Shown here in pieces: positions 10,614 to 20,086 of a stretch of DNA of 64,000 nt (positions within the stretch are counted from its first letter, which is position 1; each line of letters starts with the position of its first letter). The stretch lies in contig NZ_JALLIN010000022.1 in assembly GCF_023630175.1 (NCBI RefSeq), forward strand, positions 54,698 through 118,697, written 5' to 3'. A program made the translations under genes and the position numbers. The notes under the pieces were generated by a model, which was not told where the DNA came from, did not search any database, and saw only the letters and a program-made list of their open reading frames with translations. The DNA comes from Streptomyces cellostaticus (GTDB lineage: Bacteria; Actinomycetota; Actinomycetes; Streptomycetales; Streptomycetaceae).

Positions 10614-11333
10614 ATGTGCCGGTCCGACGTCAAGCAGGCCGTCCTGGCGAAGAACGACGACCTGGCCGCGAGTCTGCGACAGGACCTGGCCCAGCGGGGT
10701 GTGACGGTGGTCAACCTGCTGTCCAGCCCCGGCAGCGGCAAGACGGAACTGCTCGGCCGGGTCCTGGCGCGGGCCGTGGAGCGAGGGGTGCCCGTCGCCG
10801 CGCTCACCGCCGACCTGGCCACCGAGAACGACGCGGTCCGGCTGGCCCGTTCGGGCGCGCCGGTCCGGCAGCTCCTCACCGACGGACTGTGCCATCTGGA
10901 GGCCCGGCAGGTACGCGGGCATCTCGACGGCTGGCTGCCCGAGGACACCGCTGTGCTGTTCGTGGAGAACGTCGGCAACCTGGTCTGCCCGGCCTCCTAC
11001 GACCTCGGCGAGACCCTGCGTATCGTGCTGATGGCGGTCACCGAGGGCGAGGACAAGCCGCTGAAGTACCCGACCGCCTTCGGCTCCGCCCACCTGGTCG
11101 TCATCACCAAGACCGACCTGGCCGAGGCGGCCGGCTTCGACGAGGCCGCCTTCCGGGCCAACGTCCAGCGCGTCAACCCGGGCGTGGAGATCGTACGGTC
11201 CTGCGCCCGCACCGGCGAAGGGTCCGACACCCTCCTGACCCACGCCCTCGCGGCCCGCGACTCGGCGCCGGCGCACCGGCCGCCGCTCGCCCCGCACCCC
11301 CACGGGCACCACCACCCCGCCCCCGCCTCGTGA
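10614..11333 (+). CDS. hypB: Hydrogenase nickel-insertion GTPase HypB
   Basis: GTP-dependent delivery of nickel, with HypA, to the hydrogenase large-subunit precursor in the cytoplasm. 239 residues. Walker A SSPGSGKTELL (~38-48), then LTADLATENDAVRL, FVENVGNLVCPASYDLGE (Walker B and metal region), and the G4 motif ITKTDLAE. The N-terminal CxxGCxxxC high-affinity nickel site of E. coli HypB is absent (only MCRSD). Instead a His-rich tail with five histidines (HPHGHHH) closes the protein, a likely nickel store. Start ATG at 10614 after aggagctgcg. Confidence 0.95.
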   Translation: MCRSDVKQAVLAKNDDLAASLRQDLAQRGVTVVNLLSSPGSGKTELLGRVLARAVERGVPVAALTADLATENDAVRLARSGAPVRQLLTDGLCHLEARQVRGHLDGWLPEDTAVLFVENVGNLVCPASYDLGETLRIVLMAVTEGEDKPLKYPTAFGSAHLVVITKTDLAEAAGFDEAAFRANVQRVNPGVEIVRSCARTGEGSDTLLTHALAARDSAPAHRPPLAPHPHGHHHPAPAS

Positions 11334-13678
11334 CCGCGCCCGTCACCGGCCGGGTGCGCCGCCGGATCACCGTGCGCGGCACGGTGCAGGGAGTGGGCTT
11401 TCGGCCGTACGTGCACCGGCTGGCGGCCGAACTGGCCCTGACCGGGTTCGTCGGCAACACCGCGAGCGGCGTGCTCATCGAGGTCGAGGGCCCGGCGCAG
11501 GACGTGGCCCTCTTCCACGACCGGCTGGTCAAGGAGCCGCCCCCGCTGGCCGTGGTGACCGGCACCGGCTGCGAGGACGTCCCCGCCACCGGTGCCGCCG
11601 CGCCCTTCACCATCCGGCCCACCGGTGAGTCCACCGGCCGCACCCAGCTCCCGCCCGACACCGCGACCTGCCCGGACTGCCTGCGCGAGCTGGCCGATCC
11701 CGCCGACCGCAGGCACCGCCATCCGTTCATCACCTGCACCCACTGCGGCCCCCGCTTCACCATCGCCACCGCGATGCCCTACGACCGCGCGGCCACGACC
11801 ATGGCCGGTTTCCCGCCCTGCCCCCGCTGCGCCCACGAGTACGGCGACCCCACCGACCGGCGCTTCCACGCCCAGCCCGTCGCCTGCCCCGACTGCGGCC
11901 CGCGGCTCACCCTGACCCCGGCCGCCGGCACCGGCGTCCGGGCGGCCCGGGACGCGGGCGCCCTGGCCGCGGCGAGGGCGCTGCTGGCCGCCGGACGGAT
12001 CGTCGCCGTCAAGGGCGTCGGCGGGTATCACCTCGCCTGCGACGCGACCGACGCGGCGGCGGTCGCCACCCTGCGCGACCGCAAGGAGCGCGGTGGCAAG
12101 GCCTTCGCCGTGATGTGCCCCGACCTCGGCACCGCGCAGGACATCGCCGTCCTCACCGGCGCCGAACGCGCCGCCCTCACCAGCGCCCGCCGCCCCGTCG
12201 TCCTGCTGCGCCGGCGCCGGGCCCCGGCAGGACCCCGGCTCGCCGACCAGGTGTGCCCGGGCAGCCCGTACGTCGGCGTCATGCTGCCCTACACCCCCCT
12301 GCACACCCTGCTCCTCGGACTGCCCGGCGATCCCCCCGGGCCGCGCGTCCTGGTCATGACCAGCGGCAACCGCTCCGGCGAACCCATCGTCACCGACGAC
12401 ACCGAGGCGCTCGACGGACTCGACGGACTCGCCGACGCCTGGCTCTCCCACGACCGGCCCATCGCCTCCCCGTGCGACGACTCCGTGCTGCGGGTGCGCA
12501 GCGACGGCACCGAGCAGGTGCTGCGCCGCTCCCGCGGCTACGTCCCCCGGCCCCTGCGCCTGCCGGTCCCGGTCCGGCCCGTGCTCGCCGTCGGCGGGGA
12601 CCTGAAGAACGCCCTGTGCCTGGGCGACGGCGACCAGGCCTGGTTCGGGCCGCACATCGGCGACATGGGCGACCTCGCCACCCTCGACGCCGCAGCGCGG
12701 GCCGAACGCCACGTCACCGCCCTCACCGGTGTCACCCCCCGCCTGATCGCCGCCGACCGGCACCCCCGCTACCACTCGGCCGGCTGGGCCCGGCGCCTGT
12801 CCGGGGAACGGGGCCTGCCGCCGCCCGTGCCGGTCCAGCACCACCACGCCCATGTCGCCGCCGCGATGGCCGAGCACGGCCTCGACGGCACCGCCCCGGT
12901 GATCGGCGTCGCCTTCGACGGCACCGGGTACGGCGACGACGGCACCGTCTGGGGCGGGGAGGTGCTGCTGGCCGACTACTCCGGCTTCTGCCGCTTCGCC
13001 CACCTGGCCACGGCTCCGCTGCCCGGCGGCGACGCGGGCGTGGCCAACCCGTGCCGGCTGGCCCTGGCCCGGCTGTGGGCCGCCGGGCTGCCGTGGGAGC
13101 CGGACCTGCCGAGCCACCGGGCCTGCACCGGCGCCGAACTCTTCGTGCTGCGCCAGCAGTTGGAACGGAACGTCGCCTGCGTGCCCACCTCCAGCATGGG
13201 CCGCCTCTTCGACGCCGTGTCCTCGCTGGCCGGCGTCTGCCACCGCACCACCTACGAGGCACAGGCCGCGCTGGAACTGGAGGCCGCGGCGACCGAGGCC
13301 TGGGGGACGGACACCGGGGCCTACCCCTTCCGCTTCGGGGCCGGCCACCGGATGGACCCCGCACCCCTGCTGGAGGCGCTCCTCGCCGACCGGCGGCGCG
13401 GCACCCCCGCGCCGGTGCTGGCGGCCCGCTTCCACCGCGGGGTGGCGCGGGCCGTCGCCGAGGTCTGCCGCCGGGCCCGCCGGTCCGCCGGCCCGAGCAC
13501 CGTCGCCCTCACCGGCGGTGTCTTCGCCAACGGGCTGCTGGAGGAGGAGTGCGCCGCCCTGCTGGACACGGACGGGTTCACCGTCCTGCGGCACCACGAG
13601 GTGCCGCCGGGCGACGGCGGGCTGGCGCTCGGCCAGCTCATGGTCGCGGGAACAGCAAACCACCACGAGACGGAGTGA
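11330..13678 (+). CDS. hypF: Carbamoyltransferase HypF
   Basis: Makes the CN- ligands of the [NiFe] centre by transferring a carbamoyl group from carbamoyl phosphate to HypE. 782 residues with all family domains in order: acylphosphatase (VRGTVQGVGFRPYVHRLA, ~15-32), two four-Cys zinc fingers (CPDC..CTHC and CPRC..CPDC, ~112-190), a YrdC-like domain (GRIVAVKGVGGYHLACDA, ~222) and a Kae1/HypF C-terminal domain with the metal-binding HHHAHVAAAMAEHG (~503) and FDGTGYG. The GTG start overlaps the hypB stop (GTGA), implying translational coupling. Confidence 0.96.
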   Translation: MTAPVTGRVRRRITVRGTVQGVGFRPYVHRLAAELALTGFVGNTASGVLIEVEGPAQDVALFHDRLVKEPPPLAVVTGTGCEDVPATGAAAPFTIRPTGESTGRTQLPPDTATCPDCLRELADPADRRHRHPFITCTHCGPRFTIATAMPYDRAATTMAGFPPCPRCAHEYGDPTDRRFHAQPVACPDCGPRLTLTPAAGTGVRAARDAGALAAARALLAAGRIVAVKGVGGYHLACDATDAAAVATLRDRKERGGKAFAVMCPDLGTAQDIAVLTGAERAALTSARRPVVLLRRRRAPAGPRLADQVCPGSPYVGVMLPYTPLHTLLLGLPGDPPGPRVLVMTSGNRSGEPIVTDDTEALDGLDGLADAWLSHDRPIASPCDDSVLRVRSDGTEQVLRRSRGYVPRPLRLPVPVRPVLAVGGDLKNALCLGDGDQAWFGPHIGDMGDLATLDAAARAERHVTALTGVTPRLIAADRHPRYHSAGWARRLSGERGLPPPVPVQHHHAHVAAAMAEHGLDGTAPVIGVAFDGTGYGDDGTVWGGEVLLADYSGFCRFAHLATAPLPGGDAGVANPCRLALARLWAAGLPWEPDLPSHRACTGAELFVLRQQLERNVACVPTSSMGRLFDAVSSLAGVCHRTTYEAQAALELEAAATEAWGTDTGAYPFRFGAGHRMDPAPLLEALLADRRRGTPAPVLAARFHRGVARAVAEVCRRARRSAGPSTVALTGGVFANGLLEEECAALLDTDGFTVLRHHEVPPGDGGLALGQLMVAGTANHHETE

Positions 13679-13681
13679 CCC

Positions 13682-13968
13682 ATGTGTCTGGCAGTGCCCG
13701 GCAAGGTCGTGTCCATCGACCACAGTGCCGACCCGCTCACCGGGCTGATCGACTTCGGCGGAGTGCAGAAACAGGCGTGCCTGGAGTACGTGCCCGAGGT
13801 ACGGGTGGGGGAGTACGTGATCGTCCACGTCGGCTTCGCCCTGCAGCGCCTGGACGAGGAGTCGGCCCGGGCCTCCCTGGAGCTCTTCGAGCAACTCGGT
13901 CTGCTCGATGAGGAGTTCGGTGACGCCTGGGAACAGGCGGCCCGGCAGGAGAGCGGGAGCGAGGTCCG

Positions 13969-13972
<4 letters not shown>
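13682..13972 (+). CDS. hypC: Hydrogenase assembly chaperone HypC
   Basis: Small OB-fold chaperone that carries the Fe(CN)2CO unit with HypD and passes it to the large-subunit precursor. 96 residues, starting MCLAVPGKVV; Cys2 is the essential iron-binding residue once Met is removed. GEYVIVHVGFALQRLDEE is the other family signature. It starts 3 nt after the hypF stop with a ggag site inside the end of hypF and overlaps hypD by GTGA. Confidence 0.96.
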
Positions 13973-15106
<1,134 letters not shown>

Positions 15107-15114
<8 letters not shown>

Positions 15115-16222
15115 CCTCGCCACCGAAGCGGCCCGCGACGCCACGAAGGCGCCCGCCGATGCCGCCGGAACGCCCGTCGACCCCGCGAACTGGACCTGCC
15201 CCGCCCCCCTGCGCGACCAGCCGCTCGTGGTCATGGGCCACGGCGGCGGCGGCGCGCTGTCCGCCGAGCTGATCGACCAGGTCTTCACCCCCGCCTACGG
15301 CAACCCCACGCTCGCCACGATGGCCGACTCCGCCGTCTTCGACCTCGGCGGCGCGCGCCTCGCCTTCTCCACCGACTCCTACGTCGTACGGCCGCTGTTC
15401 TTCCCCGGCGGCTGCCTCGGCGACCTCGCCGTCAACGGCACCGTCAACGACCTGGCCATGAGCGGCGCCCGGCCGGCCTACCTCTCCACGGCCTTCGTCC
15501 TGGAGGAGGGCGTGGAACTGGCCGTCGTCGGACGGATCGCCCGCGCCATCGGCTCGGCGGCCGAGGCGGCCGCGGTCACCGTCGCCACCGGCGACACCAA
15601 GGTGGTGGAGTCCGGACACGGTGACGGCGTCTACGTCACCACCGCCGGTGTCGGCCTCGTCCCCGACGGGGTCGACATCCGCCCGCAGCGTGCCCGGCCC
15701 GGTGACGTGGTCATCGTCAGCGGGCCGATCGGGCTGCACGGCGTGGCGATCATGAGTGTGCGCGAGGGCCTTGAGTTCGGTGTGGAGATCGCCTCCGACA
15801 CCGCGCCGCTGGCCGGTCTGGTGGCGGCCATGCTGGCGGTCACCAAGGACGTCCACGTCCTGCGCGACCCCACCCGGGGCGGGCTCGGCGCCTCGCTCAA
15901 CGAGATCGCCCGCGCCTCCGGCACCGGCGTACGGCTGCGTGAACGCGCCCTGCCCGTGCCCGACGAGGTCGCGAACGCCTGCGGCTTCCTCGGGCTCGAC
16001 CCGCTCTACGTCGCCAACGAGGGACGGCTCGTCGCCTTCGTGCCCCGGGACCGGGCCGAGGCCGTCCTCGCGGCGATGCGCGCCCACCCGCACGGCACCG
16101 GGGCGACCGTCATCGGCGAGTGCGTCGAGGAGCATCCCGGCATGGTCGTCGTCGCCACCGGTCTCGGCGGCACCCGGGTGCTCGACCTGCCGCTGGGCGA
16201 GCAACTGCCGCGCATCTGCTGA
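15107..16222 (+). CDS. hypE: Hydrogenase maturation protein HypE
   Basis: Dehydrates the thiocarboxamide on its own C-terminal Cys to thiocyanate and hands cyanide to the HypCD-bound iron. 371 residues. AIR-synthase-like fold: VVMGHGGGGALSAELIDQ (~44), FSTDSYVVRP, GDLAVNGTVNDLAMSGA, RDPTRGGLGASLNE (ATP site). The C-terminus is PRIC, with the essential terminal Cys. The start is a TTG at 15107, chosen because a gaggag site lies 10 nt before it and the N-terminus then overlaps the end of hypD by 8 nt. Last gene of the plus operon. Confidence 0.95.
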
Positions 16223-16253
16223 AGCGGCCCCCGGACCGTCCCGGCGGCGGGAA

Positions 16254-16278
16254 CGGCCCCGCGCTCAGCGCGGGGCCG
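16254..16278. terminator. Convergent terminator between hypE and hypA
   Basis: A 12-bp perfect palindrome (16254-16265 with 16267-16278) nearly without spacer spans the hypA stop codon and lies 32 nt past the hypE stop. It separates the two converging halves of the hydrogenase locus. Confidence 0.7.
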
Positions 16279-16621
16279 GCACCGCCTCGACATCCGTGAT
16301 CTCCAGTTCCCGTCCGCTGCGCAGTTCCCGCGTGGGACGGTCGCAGCGCGGGCACCAGAAGAACGGCGGCATGCCCACCGCGAACTCCTCGGCGCACCCG
16401 CCGCACCAGGCCTGTGCCGTCACCTGCTCGACGACGAGCCGGGCCCCGGCCAGTGCCGTACCGTCCCGGGCCACCTCGAAGGCGAACCGCAGCGCGTCCG
16501 GCACCACACCGGCCAGTTCCCCGACCCGGACGGTCACCGCCGACACACCGTCGACGCCGTCCGCCCGGGCGATCTCCTCCGCCTGCTCCACGATCGCGGT
16601 CGCGATCGACAGCTCGTGCAT
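16265..16621 (-). CDS. hypA: Hydrogenase nickel chaperone HypA
   Basis: Binds nickel and, with HypB, inserts it into the large subunit. 118 residues, beginning MHELSIATAIVEQAEE; His2 is the conserved N-terminal nickel ligand. The structural zinc site is made by two CxxC motifs, WCGGCAEEF (~72) and WCPRCDRP (~89). The family is small and the length is normal. It is the last gene of the minus (structural) operon, while its partner hypB is in the plus operon, so nickel delivery is split over both transcripts. Confidence 0.95.
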   Translation of the reverse strand: MHELSIATAIVEQAEEIARADGVDGVSAVTVRVGELAGVVPDALRFAFEVARDGTALAGARLVVEQVTAQAWCGGCAEEFAVGMPPFFWCPRCDRPTRELRSGRELEITDVEAVPAPR

Positions 16622-16630
16622 GCGGCGGAC

Positions 16631-16840
16631 TCAGGGGTACCGGCGGTGGGCGCGGAGCCCACCGGTCATCCGGTAGATCCGCACCTCCCGCAGCAGGCCG
16701 GGCAGCTCCTTGAGGAACAGGGCGGCCACCACGCCGCCCACCAGGGCGGCCTGCGCGAGCAGCACCTGCCGTCCGGTCGTCACCGACCTCTTCGTCGTCC
16801 TTGCCCTTGCACAGCGTTTGGTCACTTTCCGCCCTCTCAT
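16631..16840 (-). CDS. Small single-pass membrane protein (DUF6893-like)
   Basis: 69 residues with one clear transmembrane helix (QAALVGGVVAALFLKELPGL) flanked by a basic N-terminus and a C-terminal LLREVRIYRMTGGLRAHRRYP. The helix followed by KELPxLxREVRIYRM is what I remember of DUF6893-family small proteins of Streptomyces. The ATG at 16840 overlaps the stop of the preceding 68-aa ORF; an internal GTG (VTTGRQVL) is a possible shorter start. Lying between hhyL and hypA, it could tether hydrogenase components to the membrane; that is inference. Confidence 0.6.
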   Translation of the reverse strand: MRGRKVTKRCARARTTKRSVTTGRQVLLAQAALVGGVVAALFLKELPGLLREVRIYRMTGGLRAHRRYP

Positions 16841-17043
16841 CCCGGTGAGATGTTCGGCATGGCGTCGATCAGGGCGTCATGCCGCTTCGAATGGATCCCG
16901 GTGGAGCGGCGGGCGTCGGAGGTGCCGTCCGCGTGGAATCCGGACTGTCGGTCGCGCGGGCCGCTGTTGCCCTGGTGAAGACCGGGCACATGGCTGGGCG
17001 TGTCGGGCCTCGCCTGGGCGCGGCCCACTCGGATGCTGCCCAT
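16837..17043 (-). CDS. Small hydrophilic protein of the hydrogenase operon, unknown function
   Basis: 68 residues, starting MGSIRVGRAQARPDTPSHVP. It has a very good ribosome site (gaaggagagaaaag before the ATG), a 4-nt overlap with the next small gene, and sits 21 nt after the DUF5947 stop, all signs of a real operon member. It is hydrophilic, lacks Cys and membrane segments, and shows a compact block HADGTSDARRSTGI. I recall similar short HxxGTxxARRSTGI proteins in actinobacterial genomes but cannot name a family or function. Confidence 0.6.
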   Translation of the reverse strand: MGSIRVGRAQARPDTPSHVPGLHQGNSGPRDRQSGFHADGTSDARRSTGIHSKRHDALIDAMPNISPG

Positions 17044-17064
17044 CTTTTCTCTCCTTCCAGGTCC

Positions 17065-17658
17065 TCAGCGTCGCTCGGTGAGCTCCGCGAAGAACCGTTC
17101 CACGGCCGGCCAGACCCGGCCGCCACCGGACAGGCCCCGCCACTCGCGGCGGACCAGGGCGACCATCCGGAAGCAGTCGTCGACCGGCACGATCCAGTGT
17201 TGCTCGCAGCCGCGTGCCGTGTTCACCAGCAGCGCCTCCACATCGGGTGCCATCCCGGCGAGCGGCGCACACTCGCCGGCCAGCCGCCGCCAGGCCGCCG
17301 CGTCCACCTCCCACCGCATGGCCCCGGCCGGGCTCGGGCCCTGCGCGGTGACCGTGCCGTCGGAGCGCGGCACGAAGAACACCAGGCCCACCGGCACGCC
17401 CAGCACCGCCGTGTCGACCGGCGGCAGCCGCAGCCTGCGCCGCGGCACCAGCCGGTAGCGGCCGTCGCCCGCCCCGTCCCCGGCGAAGAGCACCGAGCAG
17501 GGGCCGCACACGCACCGCACGTCCGCGTCCGCGGTGTCGTAGAGATGCGGGTGGGTCTCGGCCACCGGAGCCGCGCACAGCTCGCACACCTCGGCCTCGG
17601 CCGCCGCCCGGCCCGCGGCCGAGCGGATGACACGGGCCAGCGCTCCCTCGGCGGTCAC
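17065..17658 (-). CDS. DUF5947-type protein with CxxC / CxCxxC motifs, hydrogenase operon
   Basis: 197 residues. I recognise it as the DUF5947-like protein that accompanies group 5 hydrogenases in Streptomyces. The first 60 residues carry a Cys/His cluster: VCELCAAPVAETHPHLYD, then CVCGPCSVLF, i.e. C-x2-C ... H-x-H ... C-x-C-x2-C, suited to a zinc or Fe-S site. The rest is an alpha/beta region rich in Trp (MRWEVDAAAWRRL, EQHWIVPVDDCFRMVALVRREWRGL). The GTG start overlaps the NifU-like gene by GTGA. It could be an assembly factor or an electron-transfer partner; the sequence cannot decide. Confidence 0.8.
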   Translation of the reverse strand: MTAEGALARVIRSAAGRAAAEAEVCELCAAPVAETHPHLYDTADADVRCVCGPCSVLFAGDGAGDGRYRLVPRRRLRLPPVDTAVLGVPVGLVFFVPRSDGTVTAQGPSPAGAMRWEVDAAAWRRLAGECAPLAGMAPDVEALLVNTARGCEQHWIVPVDDCFRMVALVRREWRGLSGGGRVWPAVERFFAELTERR

Positions 17659-18221
17659 CGGGCCTCCTCTGCCGCGGCCCGGCGCCTGATCGAGCCCAGC
17701 GGTACGAACGCGGGAGCCGCCCGCCGCTCCTCGGTCACCGGCTCCACCGCCGTCAGCTCCGGAGCGGCGGCCAGCACAGCCGCCCGGACCACCTCGGTGA
17801 CGTCGGCGGACCCGCCGCCGCATCCGGAGCCGCACCCGCCCCCGCCGCTCACCCGCACCCGGGCCACCCGACCCTCGATGCCGGCCCACTCCAGGTCGCC
17901 GCCGCGCTCGCGCACCGCCGGGCGCAGCCTCTCGACCGCGCGGGCGGCCCGGCGCTCGGCCGGCTCGGGGTGGACGCGGTGCAGCACCAGCAGGTGTCCC
18001 AGCAGCTCGTCCCCGGCCAGCCGCTCGCTCAGCCGCTCGTCCGCCACGTCCACGACCCGGGCCAGCGCCTCGCCGTACACCTCGGTCAGCAGCCGCACCG
18101 ACTCCAGCGCCTCGCGGGCGGCCGGGCCCGGCGCGGACTCCAGCCCCGCCAGCAACTCGTCGAGCCGGGCGAGCCGTGCCTCCACCGCCGGGTCCGGGAG
18201 CCGGACGGCGGACTCAGCCAT
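17655..18221 (-). CDS. NifU-like (Nfu C-terminal domain-related) protein, hydrogenase operon
   Basis: 188 residues. The N-terminal ~100 residues are helical and Glu/Arg/Leu-rich; the C-terminal part (LRPAVRERGGDLEWAGIEG, VRVSGGGGCGSGCGGGSADVTEVVRAAVLAAAPEL) resembles the Nfu/NifU C-terminal Fe-S scaffold, where a CxxC-type pair binds a bridging cluster; here the pair is CGSGC (C-x3-C). The first codon overlaps the end of hhyL by 8 nt and the stop overlaps the next gene. Roles to consider: Fe-S loading of HhyS or an electron relay from the hydrogenase. Similar genes sit beside hhySL elsewhere, as I recall. Confidence 0.8.
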   Translation of the reverse strand: MAESAVRLPDPAVEARLARLDELLAGLESAPGPAAREALESVRLLTEVYGEALARVVDVADERLSERLAGDELLGHLLVLHRVHPEPAERRAARAVERLRPAVRERGGDLEWAGIEGRVARVRVSGGGGCGSGCGGGSADVTEVVRAAVLAAAPELTAVEPVTEERRAAPAFVPLGSIRRRAAAEEAR

Positions 18222-20007
18222 GATTGGCCCCGTACGTCGGGGAGTGCACGGTGGTCAGGGTCCTGCCCTTGCCCATGTACATGTGGACGCCGCACGGCAG
18301 ACAGGGGTCGAAGCTGCGCACGGTGCGCATGATGTCGACGCCCTTGAAGTCGTCCGGCCCGTTCTCCTCGAAGATGGGCTGGCCCTGCACGGCGTCCTCG
18401 TACGGCCCGGGGGTGCCGTAGATGTCGCGGGGGCTGGCGTTCCAGGGGGTGGGCGGATAGGGGTGGTAGTTGGCGATCTTCTTGTCGCGGATCACCAGGT
18501 GGTGCGAGAGGACACCGCGGACCGCCTCGTGGAAGCCGCAGCCGATCGCGTCGTCCGGCACCTCGAAGTTCTCGAAGACCTTGGTGTCGCCGCTGCGCAG
18601 CATGCCCATGGCCTCCTCCAGGAACTGCAGGGCCATGGCGGCGGCGTAGGCCACGAAGTACGGCCGGGCACGGTCGCGTTCGATGGTGTTGCTCCACTTG
18701 GGGATGTGCCACTCCAGTGTGGTCTCCGGCAGCGACTCGCCCTTGGGCAGCGAGATCCGCACGCTGTTGCCGGTGGACTTGACGTAGGGCGTGTCGACCA
18801 GGCCGCTCAGCGCGGTCGACCACAGGCGTGCCAGGGGGCCGCCGCCGGTGTCCAGGGCGAGGTGCTCGCCGCTGTCCCGGTGGTACCAGCGCGGGCTCAT
18901 CACCCAGCTGTAGTTGCCGTCGAAGTCCCGCTTCTGCGGCACGGGGACGGTGGTCTGGTTCCACGGGTGGCGCATGTCGACGGGGTTGCCGAGCGGGTCG
19001 TGGGTGACGAACGGCTGCTCGTTGACCCAGTCCTCGTAGAAGGAACTGCCCAGCATGATGCGCAGGCCGAGGTTGATGTCGACCAGGTTGTTGGTGACGA
19101 GCTTGCCGTCCACGACGATGCCGGGGGTGACGTACATCGCCTTGCCCCACCGGTCCATGTTCTCGTACCGGTAGTCGACGACGTCCGGGTTCTGCCAGGC
19201 GCCCCAGCAGCCGAGCAGGATGCGGCGCTTGCCGACCTCCTCGTAGCCGGGCAGCGCCTCGTAGAAGAAGTCGAAGACGTCGTCGTTCATCGCCACCGCC
19301 TTCTTCACGAAGTCGATGACGTGCATGAGCCGGCTGAGGTAGTCGGTGAAGGTGTTCGGCTGTGGCATCGTGCCGACGCCGCCCGGGTAGAGCGTGGAGG
19401 GGTGCACATGGCGCCCCTCCATCAGGCAGAACATCTCCCGGGTGACCCGGCTGACCTTCAGCGCCTCCTTGTAGACCTCGCCCTCGAAGGGGTTGAAGGC
19501 CTTCATGATGTCGGCGATGGTCCGGTAGCCGTGGATGTCGCCTCGGGGAGCGTCGGTCCGTTCGGCACGGGCCAGCACTCCGGGGTTGGTGGCCTTGACC
19601 ATCGCCTCGCAGAAGTCCACGAACACCAGGTTGTCCTGGAAGATCGTGTGGTCGAACATGTACTCGGCCGCCTCGCCGAGGTTGGTGATGTGCTCGGCCA
19701 GCTTCGGCGGCTTCACGCCGTACGCCATCTGCTGCGCGTAGTTGGAGCAGGTGGTGTGGTTGTCGCCGCAGATGCCGCAGATGCGCGAGGTGATGAAGCC
19801 CGCGTCGCGCGGGTCCTTGCCCTTCATGAACACCGAGTAGCCGCGGAACAGCGACGAGGTGCTGTGGCATTCCACGACTTCCTGGTTCGCGAAGTCGATC
19901 TTCGTGTAGATGCCGAGGTTGCCGATGATCCGGGTGATCGGATCCCAGGACATGTCCACGATCTGGGCGGGTTTGCGCTGTGTCTGCCGGGACTCGGTGG
20001 TGGTCAT
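18214..20007 (-). CDS. hhyL: Group 5 (1h) [NiFe]-hydrogenase large subunit
   Basis: Catalytic subunit that oxidises H2, in these enzymes at trace atmospheric levels. 597 residues. The nickel-binding L1 motif is SRICGICGDNHTTC (Cys77, Cys80); the L2 motif is SFDPCLPCGVHMY (Cys569, Cys572). After the L2 His a ~22-residue tail (MYMGKGRTLTTV ... GANHG) remains, the expected substrate of the maturation endopeptidase. The L1/L2 residues, with DPC-LPC-GVHMY, mark the high-affinity actinobacterial group rather than groups 2a or 3. It follows hhyS after 79 nt and overlaps the NifU-like gene. Confidence 0.97.
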   Translation of the reverse strand: MTTTESRQTQRKPAQIVDMSWDPITRIIGNLGIYTKIDFANQEVVECHSTSSLFRGYSVFMKGKDPRDAGFITSRICGICGDNHTTCSNYAQQMAYGVKPPKLAEHITNLGEAAEYMFDHTIFQDNLVFVDFCEAMVKATNPGVLARAERTDAPRGDIHGYRTIADIMKAFNPFEGEVYKEALKVSRVTREMFCLMEGRHVHPSTLYPGGVGTMPQPNTFTDYLSRLMHVIDFVKKAVAMNDDVFDFFYEALPGYEEVGKRRILLGCWGAWQNPDVVDYRYENMDRWGKAMYVTPGIVVDGKLVTNNLVDINLGLRIMLGSSFYEDWVNEQPFVTHDPLGNPVDMRHPWNQTTVPVPQKRDFDGNYSWVMSPRWYHRDSGEHLALDTGGGPLARLWSTALSGLVDTPYVKSTGNSVRISLPKGESLPETTLEWHIPKWSNTIERDRARPYFVAYAAAMALQFLEEAMGMLRSGDTKVFENFEVPDDAIGCGFHEAVRGVLSHHLVIRDKKIANYHPYPPTPWNASPRDIYGTPGPYEDAVQGQPIFEENGPDDFKGVDIMRTVRSFDPCLPCGVHMYMGKGRTLTTVHSPTYGANHG

Positions 20008-20086
20008 CTGCGGTACTGCCCCTCGCTGTTCGGGATCGGCGGTTCGGTGGGGGATTGCGGGACGGAGACGTACGGGACCACGGCGG

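Noticed and set aside
10547..13678. 1043-codon plus frame suggesting a giant fusion ending in HypF
   Set aside because: The frame runs out of phase through hypB before reaching hypF. HypB and HypF each have their own family start and overlap by GTGA.
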